NCBI GenBank assembly: GCA_029251375.1
Contig: JAQXDL010000041.1
Span: 49,997-113,996, forward strand
Direction of reading: 5' to 3'
DNA: 64,000 nt
Source: Pseudomonadales bacterium
Lineage (GTDB): Bacteria > Pseudomonadota > Gammaproteobacteria > Pseudomonadales > Azotimanducaceae
The notes under the pieces are model-generated. The model was not told where the DNA came from and searched no databases. It saw nothing but the letters and a program-made list of their open reading frames with translations. Positions 9,728 to 22,566 of this stretch are shown here, in pieces; positions within the stretch are counted from its first letter, which is position 1, and the number at the start of each line of letters is the position of its first letter. The position numbers were made by a program, and so were the translations under genes.

Positions 9728-11107
9728 TCACGCGTCGCCCTTAATCTGCATTGAAGTCATACTTTCTTCAACCTCTTCTCGCAGACTGCCATTCAAACGA
9801 TAATACGATTTGTAAACCCAGACACTAATCGCAATAAAGATAATCGGCGAGCCGATCATCAGTGCTCTGAGTCCAAAAATAGTCTCGTCGCTCTGTTCCA
9901 CATTCGGCACATAGCCAATCAAGGTTAAGCCCATGCCAATAAAGAAACCTGCGAAGGCGCCGGCAAATTTCACCAACATTGTCTGCACAGAGAAGATAAT
10001 ACTCTCGCTTCGTTGCCCTGAACGATAATGACCATAATCGACCACGTCAGCTAACATAACGGTACCTAGACCATTACCAATACCTGTACCAAACCTAAGG
10101 GCTGCACCCGCTAGACCCGCAAGCCAAACACTTTCCGGTGAAAATATCCCGGTCACGAACAGAATCAAGCAAGCCAATGCTGGGAAAAAAGCCGCAACAT
10201 ACCACATCAAATGGCGTGGTAAATATCGGCATAACCAGGGGAAAATTAATACACCGGCTATTTCTGCAGCACCTGAAACCGCGGCGAATATTGGGAAAAG
10301 GTCGCCTCTGCCAATCGCGTAGGTGAAATAATAGATGGCAAAACCACCAACCAAATGTGCAGCCATACTAAATGTCAGAATACTGCCAATAAGCGCCTTC
10401 AACTGATCGTTGGAAAAAATAATATTCTTCACATCAACTATGGAAAATTTTTCCATCTGATTACCGAGTACAACTTTTTCTTTTACTTTGAAGAAAGTAA
10501 TAAAGCCACTAAGCACAAAACTAATAACAACTAGTACAGACAGTAAAAAGAAACCTAGGCCTTGATCGCCATCACCTAACTCAGCAACCAGATACAAGCC
10601 CGTGCCACCCATGATCAGACCAGCGATGCTTGCGAAAGTCCTTGGCCAGACAACAAGTTTCTCTCGCTCAACCCGGCGAGCAGAAAGCGCTGGAATCATC
10701 GACCAAAAAGGGATGTCCATAATGGTATAAGTCACGCCCCAAAGAATGTAGGTCAAGGCGGCGTAAACATACAATGTCGTGCCCGTAAACGAGTGGGTGT
10801 AGAAAACCGCAAGCAGTGTGAACGAGTTGACGATCGTGCCAATCAGAATCCAAGGGCGAAATTTGCCGAACCGTGAACGGGTGTTATCGACGATCATGCC
10901 CATAATCGGATCGGTGAAAGCGTCAATGACTCTTGCTACTAGGAATAAGGTACCAACAAATGCTGCAGAAATACCTGCAACGTCTGTGTAATAAAACATC
11001 AAGAAAGTTGCGGTAATCGAATACGCAAAATCTTTACCCAAGGCCCCCAAACCGTAGGAAACTTTGGTACCTAATGAGATTTTGTCTTCCGCTACCTGCT
11101 CGGACAT
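9728..11107 (-). CDS. GPH-family sugar:cation symporter
   Basis: Glycoside-pentoside-hexuronide:cation symporter (MelB/LacS relatives) with about 12 membrane helices. Visible family traits: GLGALGKDFAYSI near the N-terminus, YYTDVAGI in TM1-2, RVIDAFTDPIMG with the conserved Asp residues in TM2, and DNTRSRFGKFRPWIL after TM2. The ATG at 11107 has a GGAG site at good spacing, so I prefer it to the GTG at 11116. It is the last gene of galT-galK-lacZ-transporter, 92 bp after lacZ, which makes beta-galactosides such as lactose or galacto-oligosaccharides the likely cargo. No PTS IIA-like C-terminal domain is present. Confidence 0.9.
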   Translation of the reverse strand: MSEQVAEDKISLGTKVSYGLGALGKDFAYSITATFLMFYYTDVAGISAAFVGTLFLVARVIDAFTDPIMGMIVDNTRSRFGKFRPWILIGTIVNSFTLLAVFYTHSFTGTTLYVYAALTYILWGVTYTIMDIPFWSMIPALSARRVEREKLVVWPRTFASIAGLIMGGTGLYLVAELGDGDQGLGFFLLSVLVVISFVLSGFITFFKVKEKVVLGNQMEKFSIVDVKNIIFSNDQLKALIGSILTFSMAAHLVGGFAIYYFTYAIGRGDLFPIFAAVSGAAEIAGVLIFPWLCRYLPRHLMWYVAAFFPALACLILFVTGIFSPESVWLAGLAGAALRFGTGIGNGLGTVMLADVVDYGHYRSGQRSESIIFSVQTMLVKFAGAFAGFFIGMGLTLIGYVPNVEQSDETIFGLRALMIGSPIIFIAISVWVYKSYYRLNGSLREEVEESMTSMQIKGDA

Positions 11108-11199
11108 TGCTGTCACTCCGTGTCATCGTTGTTATTGTTGCTATTATTGTTAATTGTTAGATCGCAACCTAGAGCAAACACCCTAAGGTTGGTTTAGGT

Positions 11200-14382
<3,183 letters not shown>

Positions 14383-14401
14383 TTATTGTTTTTGTACGCG
14401 C

Positions 14402-15637
14402 CTATCCAACGCCATCAGCCGAAAAACCGGTCGAAAGCACAACTACACCGGCTGATGCACGCGCCGTGTAGATAACTTCTTTGAGACCTGTTTCATTGAA
14501 ATAATTTGCTTCGACGGCGGCTTTCACCTGCGCAACTTTGTTAACCGGCACCAGTGCGACGACGCAACCGCCGAATCCCCCGCCAGTCATTCGAACACCG
14601 CCTTCGCCGTCCAACGTCTTGGCGACCAGCTCAACCAGAAAATCAATTGCCGGCACGGTAATCTCAAACAAGCTACGCATCGATTCGTGGCTATCGTGCA
14701 TTAGTTGAAATAACTTGTCATGCTCGCTGGACCTCAAGCACTCAACCATTTCGAGTACCCGCGCGTTCTCTTCAACTACGTGTTTGGCGCGCTTGAAACT
14801 GACGTCATCCAAATCACCACGCTGTACATGAAGTTGCTCGACCGACACCTGCCGCAGTAAATCGACACCATAATGCGCCGCTGCCGTTTCACACTGAGCA
14901 CGGCGCTGGTTGTATTCGCTGTCAACAAGTCCGCGTTGCACGCTGGAGTTGATGATAATGATTTCATAGCTCGGCGGTAATGGGACACTTTGCGTCTCAA
15001 AATTACGGCAATCGATCATAACCGCGTGACCCTCAACCCCCGAGGTGGAAATCAATTGATCCATAATGCCACAGGCACAATTAACAAATTGATTCTCCGC
15101 ATCCTGACCAATTTGGGCTAATTCAAGCGGCGTTAGAGTGATACCGCTGGCATGTGTCAGCGCCTTTGCAATACCGACTTCTAGTGCGGCAGAGGAACTC
15201 AAACCGGCGCCTTGAGGCACATTACCACTCACCACAAGATCACAGCCTTGCAGCGGATAGTTTCTTTTTTGAAGCTGCTCTACTACGCCCCTTATATAGT
15301 TTGGCCACATGCGGGCTTCGTCAAAATGCATTGGCTTGGTTAAATCAATGTGATCGACCTCTCCTGACCAATCCCGCGCAACAACATTAACGATCGAATC
15401 ATGCCGTTTTGAAACCGCCACATAAGTGTAGTAATTGATCGCCGCAGGGAAAACAAAACCACCATTGTAGTCAGTGTGTTCGCCAATAATATTGACACGG
15501 CCCGGTGCTCTAACTAGAAACTCAGCGGGTGAACCGTAATAGGTTTCAAAATATTTGCTGGTCACCTGAGACAAACTGTCTTGAGTCGAGTTAGTGTCAA
15601 CGACGAGGGAGCCTGTCTGATGCAAATCATCACTCAT
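14402..15637 (-). CDS. galK: galactokinase
   Basis: Galactokinase (GHMP kinase, 411 residues) phosphorylating alpha-D-galactose at C1, the first committed Leloir step. The three signatures are present: GRVNIIGEHTDYNGG near the N-terminus (galactose recognition), the ATP-binding loop PQGAGLSSSAALE, and MTGGGFGGC in the C-terminal third. Residues about 1-25 form an N-terminal extension before the substrate motif. The gene start overlaps the galT stop by 8 bp, implying translational coupling, and an AAGAGAG site lies within the end of galT. Confidence 0.96.
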   Translation of the reverse strand: MSDDLHQTGSLVVDTNSTQDSLSQVTSKYFETYYGSPAEFLVRAPGRVNIIGEHTDYNGGFVFPAAINYYTYVAVSKRHDSIVNVVARDWSGEVDHIDLTKPMHFDEARMWPNYIRGVVEQLQKRNYPLQGCDLVVSGNVPQGAGLSSSAALEVGIAKALTHASGITLTPLELAQIGQDAENQFVNCACGIMDQLISTSGVEGHAVMIDCRNFETQSVPLPPSYEIIIINSSVQRGLVDSEYNQRRAQCETAAAHYGVDLLRQVSVEQLHVQRGDLDDVSFKRAKHVVEENARVLEMVECLRSSEHDKLFQLMHDSHESMRSLFEITVPAIDFLVELVAKTLDGEGGVRMTGGGFGGCVVALVPVNKVAQVKAAVEANYFNETGLKEVIYTARASAGVVVLSTGFSADGVG

Positions 15638-16724
15638 CGTGGGCTCTCTTATCTTGGTCGAGATAATGAACCGTTGTTTGCTGTCGAAGCCTTGCCGCCG
15701 CCTGTTCAGGGGTCATATCCCGTTGCGATTCAGCTAGCATTTCATAACCCACCATGAATTTCTTAACACTGGCCGACCTTAAAAGCGGTGGATAAAAGTG
15801 ACAGTGCAGCTGCCAATGGGGCTCGCTCGTGTCTGCATTGGGCGCACCATGCCAACCCATCGAATAAGGGAAAGGCGTATTAAAGAGATTGTCATAGCGG
15901 ACATTTAGCTCCTTTAGAATCTGCGCTAAATTGACTTTCTCAGCACGACTAAGGTCAGTCATGCGAGACACAGCCCGTCTGGGCAGAAGCAGCGTCTCAA
16001 ACGGCCAAGTTGCCCACCAAGGCACAACAACTAACCAATCTTCATTACTGCAAACCACACGCGTATTCGCCTCAATCTCTTTGCGCGCGTAATCGACTAA
16101 CAAAGAACGGCCGTGCTCTGAATAATAGGCACGCTGTTTATCGTCTTCCTCTCCTACTAGCGTCGGTAGTTTGTCACTTGCCCAAAGTTGGCCGTGAGGA
16201 TGGGGATTGGAGCTACCGTTGGCAGCGCCCTTATTCTCAAATATTTGTACCCAACAATAGGTGCCTGAAAGCTCTTCATACTGTTCACACCAAGTCTCAA
16301 TAACACCGACGATGGCTTTTTCAGGCAGGCGGGATAAGCCAAGCTTATGTGATTCAGAAAAGCAGATAACACGACTCACACCCGCGACAGCTTGCAATTG
16401 GAATAACGGATCGTTTTGTTCTAATGACTGTTCAACGGGCGCTTCAACTGACGGATCGTACTGCGGCGAATCTGCCTGCAGCGCAGAAAAGTCATTCTTA
16501 AATACGTAGGCACCTTGGTAGTCTTTGTTGATATCGCCATTGACCCGTTTATTGCCCGGGCACAAATAGCAGTCTGGGTCATAGGCAGGGATGCTCTCTT
16601 TTGCCGCGGGCTCTAATTGTCCCTGCCAGGGACGCTTGGCACGATGCGGCGACACGAGAACCCAGTCCCCAGTAAGAGGATTGAACCTGCGATGCGTATG
16701 CTCGGATAAATCAAAAGACGACAT
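15630..16724 (-). CDS. galT: galactose-1-phosphate uridylyltransferase
   Basis: UDP-glucose:hexose-1-phosphate uridylyltransferase of the HIT superfamily (364 residues). The zinc-site CxxC is at Cys52/Cys55 and the catalytic triad is HPH at 175-177, with His177 as the expected uridylylated nucleophile. GWHGAPN and WQLHCHFYPPLLRS further support the family. It is the first gene of the galT-galK-lacZ-symporter operon. Its promoter should lie in 16725-16920, shared with the divergent ppnP gene. UDP-galactose 4-epimerase and mutarotase are not nearby. Confidence 0.96.
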   Translation of the reverse strand: MSSFDLSEHTHRRFNPLTGDWVLVSPHRAKRPWQGQLEPAAKESIPAYDPDCYLCPGNKRVNGDINKDYQGAYVFKNDFSALQADSPQYDPSVEAPVEQSLEQNDPLFQLQAVAGVSRVICFSESHKLGLSRLPEKAIVGVIETWCEQYEELSGTYCWVQIFENKGAANGSSNPHPHGQLWASDKLPTLVGEEDDKQRAYYSEHGRSLLVDYARKEIEANTRVVCSNEDWLVVVPWWATWPFETLLLPRRAVSRMTDLSRAEKVNLAQILKELNVRYDNLFNTPFPYSMGWHGAPNADTSEPHWQLHCHFYPPLLRSASVKKFMVGYEMLAESQRDMTPEQAAARLRQQTTVHYLDQDKRAHDE

Positions 16725-16923
16725 TGTGATGCTGTATACACCTTTATTTTTGGATAACCGAGAGTAACTGTTTGCTATCGAATATTCACGCTTGGAGGCG
16801 CTAAGTTAATCAATCTTATCAACTATCGGACAGCGGTTTGCGAATCGAGGCTTTTATGACTTCCTGACAGGCTGTTACAATCCCGCGCATCAAATCTTCG
16901 CTTTTAATTTATTAGGAAAAATA

Positions 16924-17205
16924 ATGCTTAAGGTAAATGAATACTTCGATGGAAAAGTGAAATCTATCGCGATAAAAACTGACCGTTTACCGGCCACGGT
17001 CGGCGTCATGAGCATAGGCGAATATACTTTCGACACGAGTGAGCGCGAGACTATGCAGGTCGTTAGTGGCAAATTGACGGTTCAACTGCCGGGCGCGGCT
17101 ATTTGGCAAGACTTCAATGCAGGCGAAAGCTTTGTGGTCGAAGCAAACCTCGCTTTTAAACTGAAGGTTACCGTTGAAACGGCCTACCTTTGCACCTATG
17201 GCTAA
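16924..17205 (+). CDS. ppnP: pyrimidine/purine nucleoside phosphorylase
   Basis: Small cupin-fold enzyme of 93 residues matching the PpnP/YaiE (formerly DUF1255) family, which phosphorolyses many purine and pyrimidine nucleosides. The whole length fits: [12 protein letters not shown] at the start, [18 protein letters not shown] in the middle, and [13 protein letters not shown] near the end. A clean AGGA site precedes the ATG. Monocistronic, divergent from galT. The adjacent gal operon shows no functional link beyond position. Confidence 0.92.
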   Translation: MLKVNEYFDGKVKSIAIKTDRLPATVGVMSIGEYTFDTSERETMQVVSGKLTVQLPGAAIWQDFNAGESFVVEANLAFKLKVTVETAYLCTYG

Positions 17206-17210
17206 CACTT

Positions 17211-17233
17211 AGGAATGCTTAGGAATGCTTAGG
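17211..17233. repeat. 10-bp tandem repeat at ppnP/GST ends
   Basis: Two and a third copies of AGGAATGCTT between two converging genes. The last copy contains the stop codon of the GST gene. Confidence 0.7.
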
Positions 17234-17834
17234 CACCAATCTGCCTTAGACTTTGCTGACACGCCGGCCTTGCGTACATTCGATCGCGATAATCGAAAAA
17301 GGCCGGTTCAAGATTCATTTTAAATCGTTCAGCCCAATTGAGTGTATGCGCCAGTAATACGTCCGCCATGGTAAATGTATCACCAACCGCAAAGTTGCCG
17401 TCGTCCAATTTGAACGCTAGCGCTTGCTGCGCTTTATCAAATTCGAACGTCGCCGTGTCGAACATTACCTCGTGACGATATTCTTCAGGCAAAGCAAAGC
17501 GATGCTTTCCGATGGTCCAAAGCGGCTGTTCTAACTCCGTCATGACAAAGTAACAAATATCATCATACTGAGCTCGAACAGCAACGTCAGCGGGGATCAA
17601 GCTACGGTCCTGCGACAAATTGCCGGCGTAGTTCACAATCGCTGCACTTTCGGATATGTGCAGATCCTGCGATGTGAAAATTGGCACTTTCATGTGCGGG
17701 CTTAGCTTTATGAATGCCTCGCTGATCGACTCGCGGTCAATTCCTTGATACTCGAACGGGATGTTTGCTTCATTCAATGCCCAAAGGCACCGAAAACTTC
17801 TTGATTGGCCGTTGCCGTAGAGTATTGCTGTCAT
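17229..17834 (-). CDS. glutathione S-transferase family protein
   Basis: Cytosolic GST-like protein of 201 residues. The N-terminal thioredoxin-like domain begins YGNGQSRSFRCLWAL, with a Ser at the usual catalytic position; the KVPIF cis-Pro motif and the SESAAIV glutathione-contact motif (ES-A type) follow. The C-terminal helical domain holds FAVGDTFTMADVLLAHTLNWA, the conserved N-capping Asp motif. The substrate is unknown. It converges with ppnP and precedes the uracil-DNA glycosylase-like gene on the same strand, separated by 74 bp. Confidence 0.88.
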   Translation of the reverse strand: MTAILYGNGQSRSFRCLWALNEANIPFEYQGIDRESISEAFIKLSPHMKVPIFTSQDLHISESAAIVNYAGNLSQDRSLIPADVAVRAQYDDICYFVMTELEQPLWTIGKHRFALPEEYRHEVMFDTATFEFDKAQQALAFKLDDGNFAVGDTFTMADVLLAHTLNWAERFKMNLEPAFFDYRDRMYARPACQQSLRQIGA

Positions 17835-17908
17835 GATTATTAGCCTGTTTAAAAAGTCAGGGGAATAGATTGTTGTTCGCTAAACAAGCCCGCGCTTCGC
17901 TTTATGGA

Positions 17909-18505
17909 TTATGCCAGTGCCGTTTGAACCTGCTGTTTAAGCTTCGGCAAAAGCTCAACTTCAAACCAGGGGTTATTTTTTAACCAGCGATTATTGCGCG
18001 GACTTGGGTGTGGCATAGGAAACACAGTAGGTGCAAAGCGCTGCCACTGTTTGACCAATGACGTCACTGACTGCTTCTTTTCCTCAGGTAGATGCCATTG
18101 CATCGCATACTGACCAATAACCAGGGTCAATTGCACCTGTTCTAACTGCGCGAGAAGTTTTGACCGCCATGCCGTTGCGCATTCTGCACGGGGTGGTAAA
18201 TCGCCGTTCTTACCCGTGCCTGGATAACAAAAGCCCATCGGCACAATGGCGATTTTGCGGGCATCATAAAATAATTGTTTGTCGACGCCCAGCCAATCCC
18301 GCAGTCGATCGCCGCTAGGATCATTAAACGGTATACCACTGTTGTGAACACGAATACCCGGCGCCTGCCCCACGATCAGCAATCGCGCTTGAGAGTTAAA
18401 CTGGATAACCGGATTGGCCCCCATAGGCAGGTGCGGTTCACAGATCTTACAACCTCTGATCTCCTTGGCCAGTTGATCAACAACAAAGAGTTTTTCTTTA
18501 AACAT
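17909..18505 (-). CDS. uracil-DNA glycosylase family protein
   Basis: A 198-residue protein of the UDG superfamily. Motif A appears as VGQAPGIRVHNSGIPFND and motif B as PMPHPSPRNNRW, whose His-Pro-Ser-Pro is the leucine/minor-groove loop. An N-terminal CKICEPHLP segment suggests a pair of cysteines, but the four-cysteine Fe-S set of family 4 enzymes is not evident. It probably belongs to the widespread single-domain group annotated as 'uracil-DNA glycosylase family'; activity on uracil or another base lesion is inferred only from the fold. Confidence 0.85.
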   Translation of the reverse strand: MFKEKLFVVDQLAKEIRGCKICEPHLPMGANPVIQFNSQARLLIVGQAPGIRVHNSGIPFNDPSGDRLRDWLGVDKQLFYDARKIAIVPMGFCYPGTGKNGDLPPRAECATAWRSKLLAQLEQVQLTLVIGQYAMQWHLPEEKKQSVTSLVKQWQRFAPTVFPMPHPSPRNNRWLKNNPWFEVELLPKLKQQVQTALA

Positions 18506-18854
18506 TTATAGAACCTTGAAAACATTTTTTAAGCGCTGTGTTTCAGACAGCGGATAACAGACATCAATATCTATGGTGCTGACAAAAATGACCAGCTTAT
18601 TTTTCGACATCATTTACACGATCCGATTTTATACGATCAACCACCTACGCTAAACCGGCCAGTACCAGTCGAAATTTCGCGAGCCGAGCTTCGCCACAAA
18701 TTTTATTTGATATTAGTTTGCCTTTTGAAATTGCATTGCTGTATTGCGCAGCATCTATCATAAGCAATCGATAATCACTTGAAGTGACGCTTTATTGTTG
18801 ACTCACTCTGTTGGCGTCCGGATACTGAGTTGACACACCAAAAGGCATGCTACT
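18506..18854. other. intergenic region, no gene seen
   Basis: About 350 bp between the divergent UDG-like gene and the YbjQ operon. It is relatively AT-rich. No open frame with a recognisable domain, no tRNA and no strong hairpin was found. Promoters for both sides are expected here. Confidence 0.5.
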
Positions 18855-19169
18855 GTGATCGTCAGCAATATCGAAATAATTCCAGGCAAACGCATCACCA
18901 AACATTTGGGTATGGTTCAAGGCAACACCGTTAGAACCAAGCACCTTGGCCGGGACATCATGGCGGGTCTGAAAAACATCGTCGGCGGTGAGTTGGTAGG
19001 CTATACCGAACTGCTCAACGATGCTCGTCAGGAAGCCACCGACCGAATGATAGAGCAAGCAAAAGGCATCGGTGCCAACGCTGTCTTGAATGTGCGCTTC
19101 TCAACCTCCTCTGTATCCGCAGGTGCTGCAGAATTGTTCGTCTATGGTACCGCCGTGGTAATCGACTAG
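18855..19169 (+). CDS. YbjQ (heavy-metal-binding domain) protein
   Basis: Small protein of 104 residues matching the YbjQ family (former DUF74): the motif GRDIMAGLKNIVGGEL, the charged helix ARQEATDRMIEQA, and GANAVLNVRFSTSSV. The family forms pentamers. The 'heavy-metal-binding' label comes from structural annotation and its role is not established. Start is GTG at 18855 with an AAAGG site nine bases upstream. It is the first gene of a three-gene operon (3-bp gaps) with a second YbjQ copy and an M48 peptidase. Confidence 0.88.
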   Translation: MIVSNIEIIPGKRITKHLGMVQGNTVRTKHLGRDIMAGLKNIVGGELVGYTELLNDARQEATDRMIEQAKGIGANAVLNVRFSTSSVSAGAAELFVYGTAVVID

Positions 19170-19172
19170 CGC

Positions 19173-19613
19173 ATGATGGATTTTCTACCGATTGTATTGC
19201 TAACGATCATCGGCTATCTGTCCGGTTCGATCATCGAGCGTCGCCATTTCCAATCCATCCGTAAAAGGGAGTTACAGCTTAAAGGCATCCTAACTTTTAG
19301 CGCTAAGCTTCCACCGGCCGAAGACTTTAACAAGCAGTCTGTCTTAGTTTCAGGCAATGTGGTGATCTCTGTCGACTATTTCAAGCATATCTCTGCCGCG
19401 CTTCGGAACCTGATTGGTGGACGCGTCATTGCTTACGAAACACTGATGGAACGCGCCCGCAGAGAAGCCATCTTGCGCATGAAAACCGACGCAAAGGAAA
19501 AAGGCGCCAGCCAGATATTCAATGTGAAGCTAGAAACCTCATCGATTTCAAAAGGCAGGGCCAATCAAATTGGTTCGGTCGAGGTTTTTGCCTACGGTAC
19601 AGGGCTCATCTAG
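19173..19613 (+). CDS. membrane-anchored YbjQ-like protein
   Basis: A 146-residue protein with one N-terminal membrane helix (about 4-22) and a C-terminal YbjQ-like domain, seen as ISAALRNLIGGRV, ARREAILRMKTDA and GASQIFNVKLETSS, matching the preceding gene position by position. Tandem, diverged YbjQ paralogues, one soluble and one anchored, suggest a mixed ring or a membrane-tethered assembly (inference). It is separated by 3 bp from both neighbours. Confidence 0.85.
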   Translation: MMDFLPIVLLTIIGYLSGSIIERRHFQSIRKRELQLKGILTFSAKLPPAEDFNKQSVLVSGNVVISVDYFKHISAALRNLIGGRVIAYETLMERARREAILRMKTDAKEKGASQIFNVKLETSSISKGRANQIGSVEVFAYGTGLI

Positions 19614-19616
19614 ATT

Positions 19617-20477
19617 GTGGAGTATGAAAACCCAAAAATAGACGAAACAATTAATCTACCGACCGAACATCCGCTTAAAGACTTCGCTATTTTACTCACC
19701 GGCGTCGCGGCTTTTGCACTCACAACGTTCTACATGCTGATCCTCTTGGCTGACTATGCGACCCGCTATATTCCATTTTCATTCGAACAGACACTTATGG
19801 ACAAGCTCGAGCAGTTCTCTGCACTTGAGCAGGTTATTGGGCAACCAGGTGAAGAACGGGTAGAGCAATATCTGCAAGCCCTTGCGGACGAACTCGCTAT
19901 CACTCAACAAATACCTGACAGCATGTCGATTACCGTTCACTATATTGAAACGCCAGAGCTAAACGCTTACGCGACGCTCGGCGGCCATATCTACCTGTTC
20001 TCTGGATTACTCGCCAGCTGTGATAACGAAAACACATTGGCGATGATACTCAGCCATGAGATCGCCCACGTACACCATCGTCACCCCATTGTCGCACTTG
20101 GCCGCGGTTTCACAATTGCCGTCGCAACCCTGAGTGTTTTGGGCGCATCTAATAGCGACATCAGCCATCAGCTGTTAAATCGCTTTGGACTTGCAACACA
20201 ATTGAGTTTTAGCAGAAAACATGAAATACAGGCTGACGACACGGCACTCGAGACACTACAGCGACACTATGGTCACGTTGGCGGCGCCGAAAGACTGTTT
20301 GATTTGATCGGCAATGCTGACGAAAATCCCCTTAACACTCTTTTAAGTACACACCCACTAACGGACCAGCGTCGCCAAGACATCACTGCATTTTCTGACA
20401 GTCACACTAGCAACGAAGTCCCGCTAATTAAACTACCCGCATGGCTCAACGAAAAGCGAGCATCTAAAGATCGCTGA
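19617..20477 (+). CDS. M48 family metallopeptidase
   Basis: Membrane-anchored zinc peptidase of the M48 (Ste24/HtpX/BepA) family, 286 residues. A hydrophobic helix spans about 22-47. The zinc motif is HEIAH at 147-151, and the third ligand is the Glu in EIQADDTALE about 55 residues later. LNAYATLGGHIYLFSGLL is the typical strand before the active-site helix. Start is a GTG three bases after the YbjQ-like stop. The catalytic domain probably faces the periplasm and may act in envelope protein quality control, but the link with YbjQ proteins is not understood. Confidence 0.9.
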   Translation: MEYENPKIDETINLPTEHPLKDFAILLTGVAAFALTTFYMLILLADYATRYIPFSFEQTLMDKLEQFSALEQVIGQPGEERVEQYLQALADELAITQQIPDSMSITVHYIETPELNAYATLGGHIYLFSGLLASCDNENTLAMILSHEIAHVHHRHPIVALGRGFTIAVATLSVLGASNSDISHQLLNRFGLATQLSFSRKHEIQADDTALETLQRHYGHVGGAERLFDLIGNADENPLNTLLSTHPLTDQRRQDITAFSDSHTSNEVPLIKLPAWLNEKRASKDR

Positions 20478-20504
20478 TACACAGAACATGTGCTGAAAGA
20501 CCCC

Positions 20505-20521
20505 CTCGCTAACAAAGCGAG
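20505..20521 (+). terminator. possible terminator after M48 gene
   Basis: Perfect 6-bp stem CTCGCT/AGCGAG with loop AACAA, 28 bp beyond the M48 stop. No T-run follows, so it is only a candidate. Confidence 0.35.
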
Positions 20522-20664
20522 CATGCTTTACCGCTAACCCTGTTGGTCATACCCTTATCCGTTCGAGTTGTTTTAATTCAACGCAGCGGTAAAGCCGGTA
20601 TGGCAAGTATTCAGTTCGGTCGCTCGGATGGAGACATCTGCAATGACATCTCGATCAAAAGTCG

Positions 20665-22284
20665 CTAGGCAACTGTTACGGTATTAACGCCAAAGCTCTC
20701 TGCCGTTGCGCCTTGCCAATGTCTCGCGTAGTCCGGATGGATATCCGTTCCAAGCAGTTCACCGGCACTCAAGCTGGGGTAGATTTCATCAAAGTACTGA
20801 TTAGTCTCATTAGCACCCCTGCGCCAAATCATATTGGGAGTCAATTTCTCAGGATCGTCTAAACCCATAGCACCAATAAGATGAAATGCAGAATCGAGGG
20901 TTCGCCTCTGAAAATTAGCAACCCTTATATGGCGTTGCTGCACGTTAAGCGCCTTGCCACGATTAGGGTCCTGTGTAGCGATACCCGTCGGGCAATTGTT
21001 AGTGTTACATGCTCTCGATTGAATACAGCCTAATGCCAGCATCATCGTTCTAGCGGCATTAACAATATCTGCACCAATGGCTAATTTACTGACGATATCG
21101 AAGCCAGTCGCTGTTTTACCGGACGCGACCAAGCGAATTTTGTCTCGCACACCAATGCCGACGAGACAATTGTGAACAAAATCGAGCCCCTCAAGGCAGG
21201 GCAAGCCGAGACGACTTGAAAACTCTACCGGTGCTGCGCCGGTGCCGCCTTCAGCACCATCAATAGTAATAAAGTCAGGCAAAATACCGGTCTCCAACAT
21301 CGCTTTACACACGGCCATAAACTCAGACTTGCTGCCGATACAAAGCTTGAAGCCTACTGGCTTGCCACCGCTAAGTTCTCGCAGTCTTGATATGAAATCT
21401 AACAGCTCCTTGGGTGTGTCGAACTCCGAATGGCCAGGCGGGGAAATGACATCCTTACCGATTTCAACCGTTCTAATTCGAGCGATCTCTTCAGTAACTT
21501 TCGCCGCCGGTAGCACACCACCATGGGCCGGTTTAGCACCTTGAGATATCTTTATCTCGATCATCTTCACTTGATCATTCGCGGCACGCGCTTTAAACGC
21601 TTGGGGATCAAAGTTTCCTTCAGGTGTTCGGCAACCAAAGTATCCCGTACCAATTTGCCAAACCACATCGCCACCCTGCTCATGATAGGGACTAAAGCCA
21701 CCTTCGCCTGTGTTGTGATAAAAACCTTCAGCGGCTGCGGCTTTATTCAAGGCGATGATGGCATTGGCGCTCAGTGACCCAAAACTCATCGCTGAGCAAT
21801 TCATTCTTGCGGCATCATAAGGTTTAAGACAATCATCGCCACCCACCATCACCCTGCGATTCTTTTCATGCACGTCAACCGGGCGCATAGAGTGCGCAGC
21901 ACCCAGCCAACCCGGCTCGGTTATATCGAAGATTGTGCCAAAGGGAATAGTGTCGTCCAGATTTCGAGCGCGGCGATAGACTAGGTTCCTTTGCTCGCGA
22001 TTAAACGGCAGTTCTTCAGTTTCACCAGCGATAAAATATTGCTGAATTTCAGTTCTAATATGCTCAAGTCCATAGCGTATGTAGGCAGCTACAGGATATA
22101 GGCGATTCAACGTATGTGGACTGAAATTCAGATCATACAGGCCAACAAGAACATACAAGGTCAGAAGAACGGAGAAAAAATCTACGAGGATCACAAGACC
22201 ACCCGTTAATGTAGCGGAAAAAAACAAACTGATTGGATAAACAATCACTGCTACAAACCAGAAAAATTTTTGCATCAAGGTCAT
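20665..22284 (-). CDS. FMN-binding glutamate synthase family protein
   Basis: Protein of 539 residues with two N-terminal membrane helices (about 8-25 and 27-48), then a glutamate synthase central/FMN TIM-barrel domain (PF01645 type): MNCSAMSFGSLSANAI, GEGGFSPYHEQGGD, IEIKISQGAKPAHGG and DFITIDGAEGGTGAAP. A cysteine cluster CIQSRACNTNNCPTGIATQ resembles the 3Fe-4S site of GltB. The glutaminase and GXGXG domains of true GltB are missing. Homologues are common in proteobacteria as stand-alone proteins of unknown physiological role; the membrane anchor suggests electron transfer with a membrane donor (inference). Monocistronic. Confidence 0.9.
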   Translation of the reverse strand: MTLMQKFFWFVAVIVYPISLFFSATLTGGLVILVDFFSVLLTLYVLVGLYDLNFSPHTLNRLYPVAAYIRYGLEHIRTEIQQYFIAGETEELPFNREQRNLVYRRARNLDDTIPFGTIFDITEPGWLGAAHSMRPVDVHEKNRRVMVGGDDCLKPYDAARMNCSAMSFGSLSANAIIALNKAAAAEGFYHNTGEGGFSPYHEQGGDVVWQIGTGYFGCRTPEGNFDPQAFKARAANDQVKMIEIKISQGAKPAHGGVLPAAKVTEEIARIRTVEIGKDVISPPGHSEFDTPKELLDFISRLRELSGGKPVGFKLCIGSKSEFMAVCKAMLETGILPDFITIDGAEGGTGAAPVEFSSRLGLPCLEGLDFVHNCLVGIGVRDKIRLVASGKTATGFDIVSKLAIGADIVNAARTMMLALGCIQSRACNTNNCPTGIATQDPNRGKALNVQQRHIRVANFQRRTLDSAFHLIGAMGLDDPEKLTPNMIWRRGANETNQYFDEIYPSLSAGELLGTDIHPDYARHWQGATAESFGVNTVTVA

Positions 22285-22566
22285 AAATAACGCTCCAGTT
22301 ATCGATTTTTTCTTTCGGCTAATGCATGAACTGAATCACTGGACTCAGAGAGCAACCCACAATATCGCAGACTAAAAATCTGCTCGCTGATATTCAAATT
22401 GTAGTTAATCTCACAGTGGCGATCTCATCTAGTCTACTCATTTCGTTGCGCTTATTGAAACAAACGGTCCGATTTCAGAACGTCCTGCCTGTAAAGCGTT
22501 AGGTGCAAGTCACATTGGTTTGTTACAAAAAAGTGCTAACCCATCTCACGCATGCCAACCGCTAAG

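Noticed and set aside
20478..20540. Selenocysteine read-through of the TGA ending the M48 gene
   Set aside because: The following codons encode no conserved motif, the upstream protein is already full length, and the nearby hairpin fits a terminator better.
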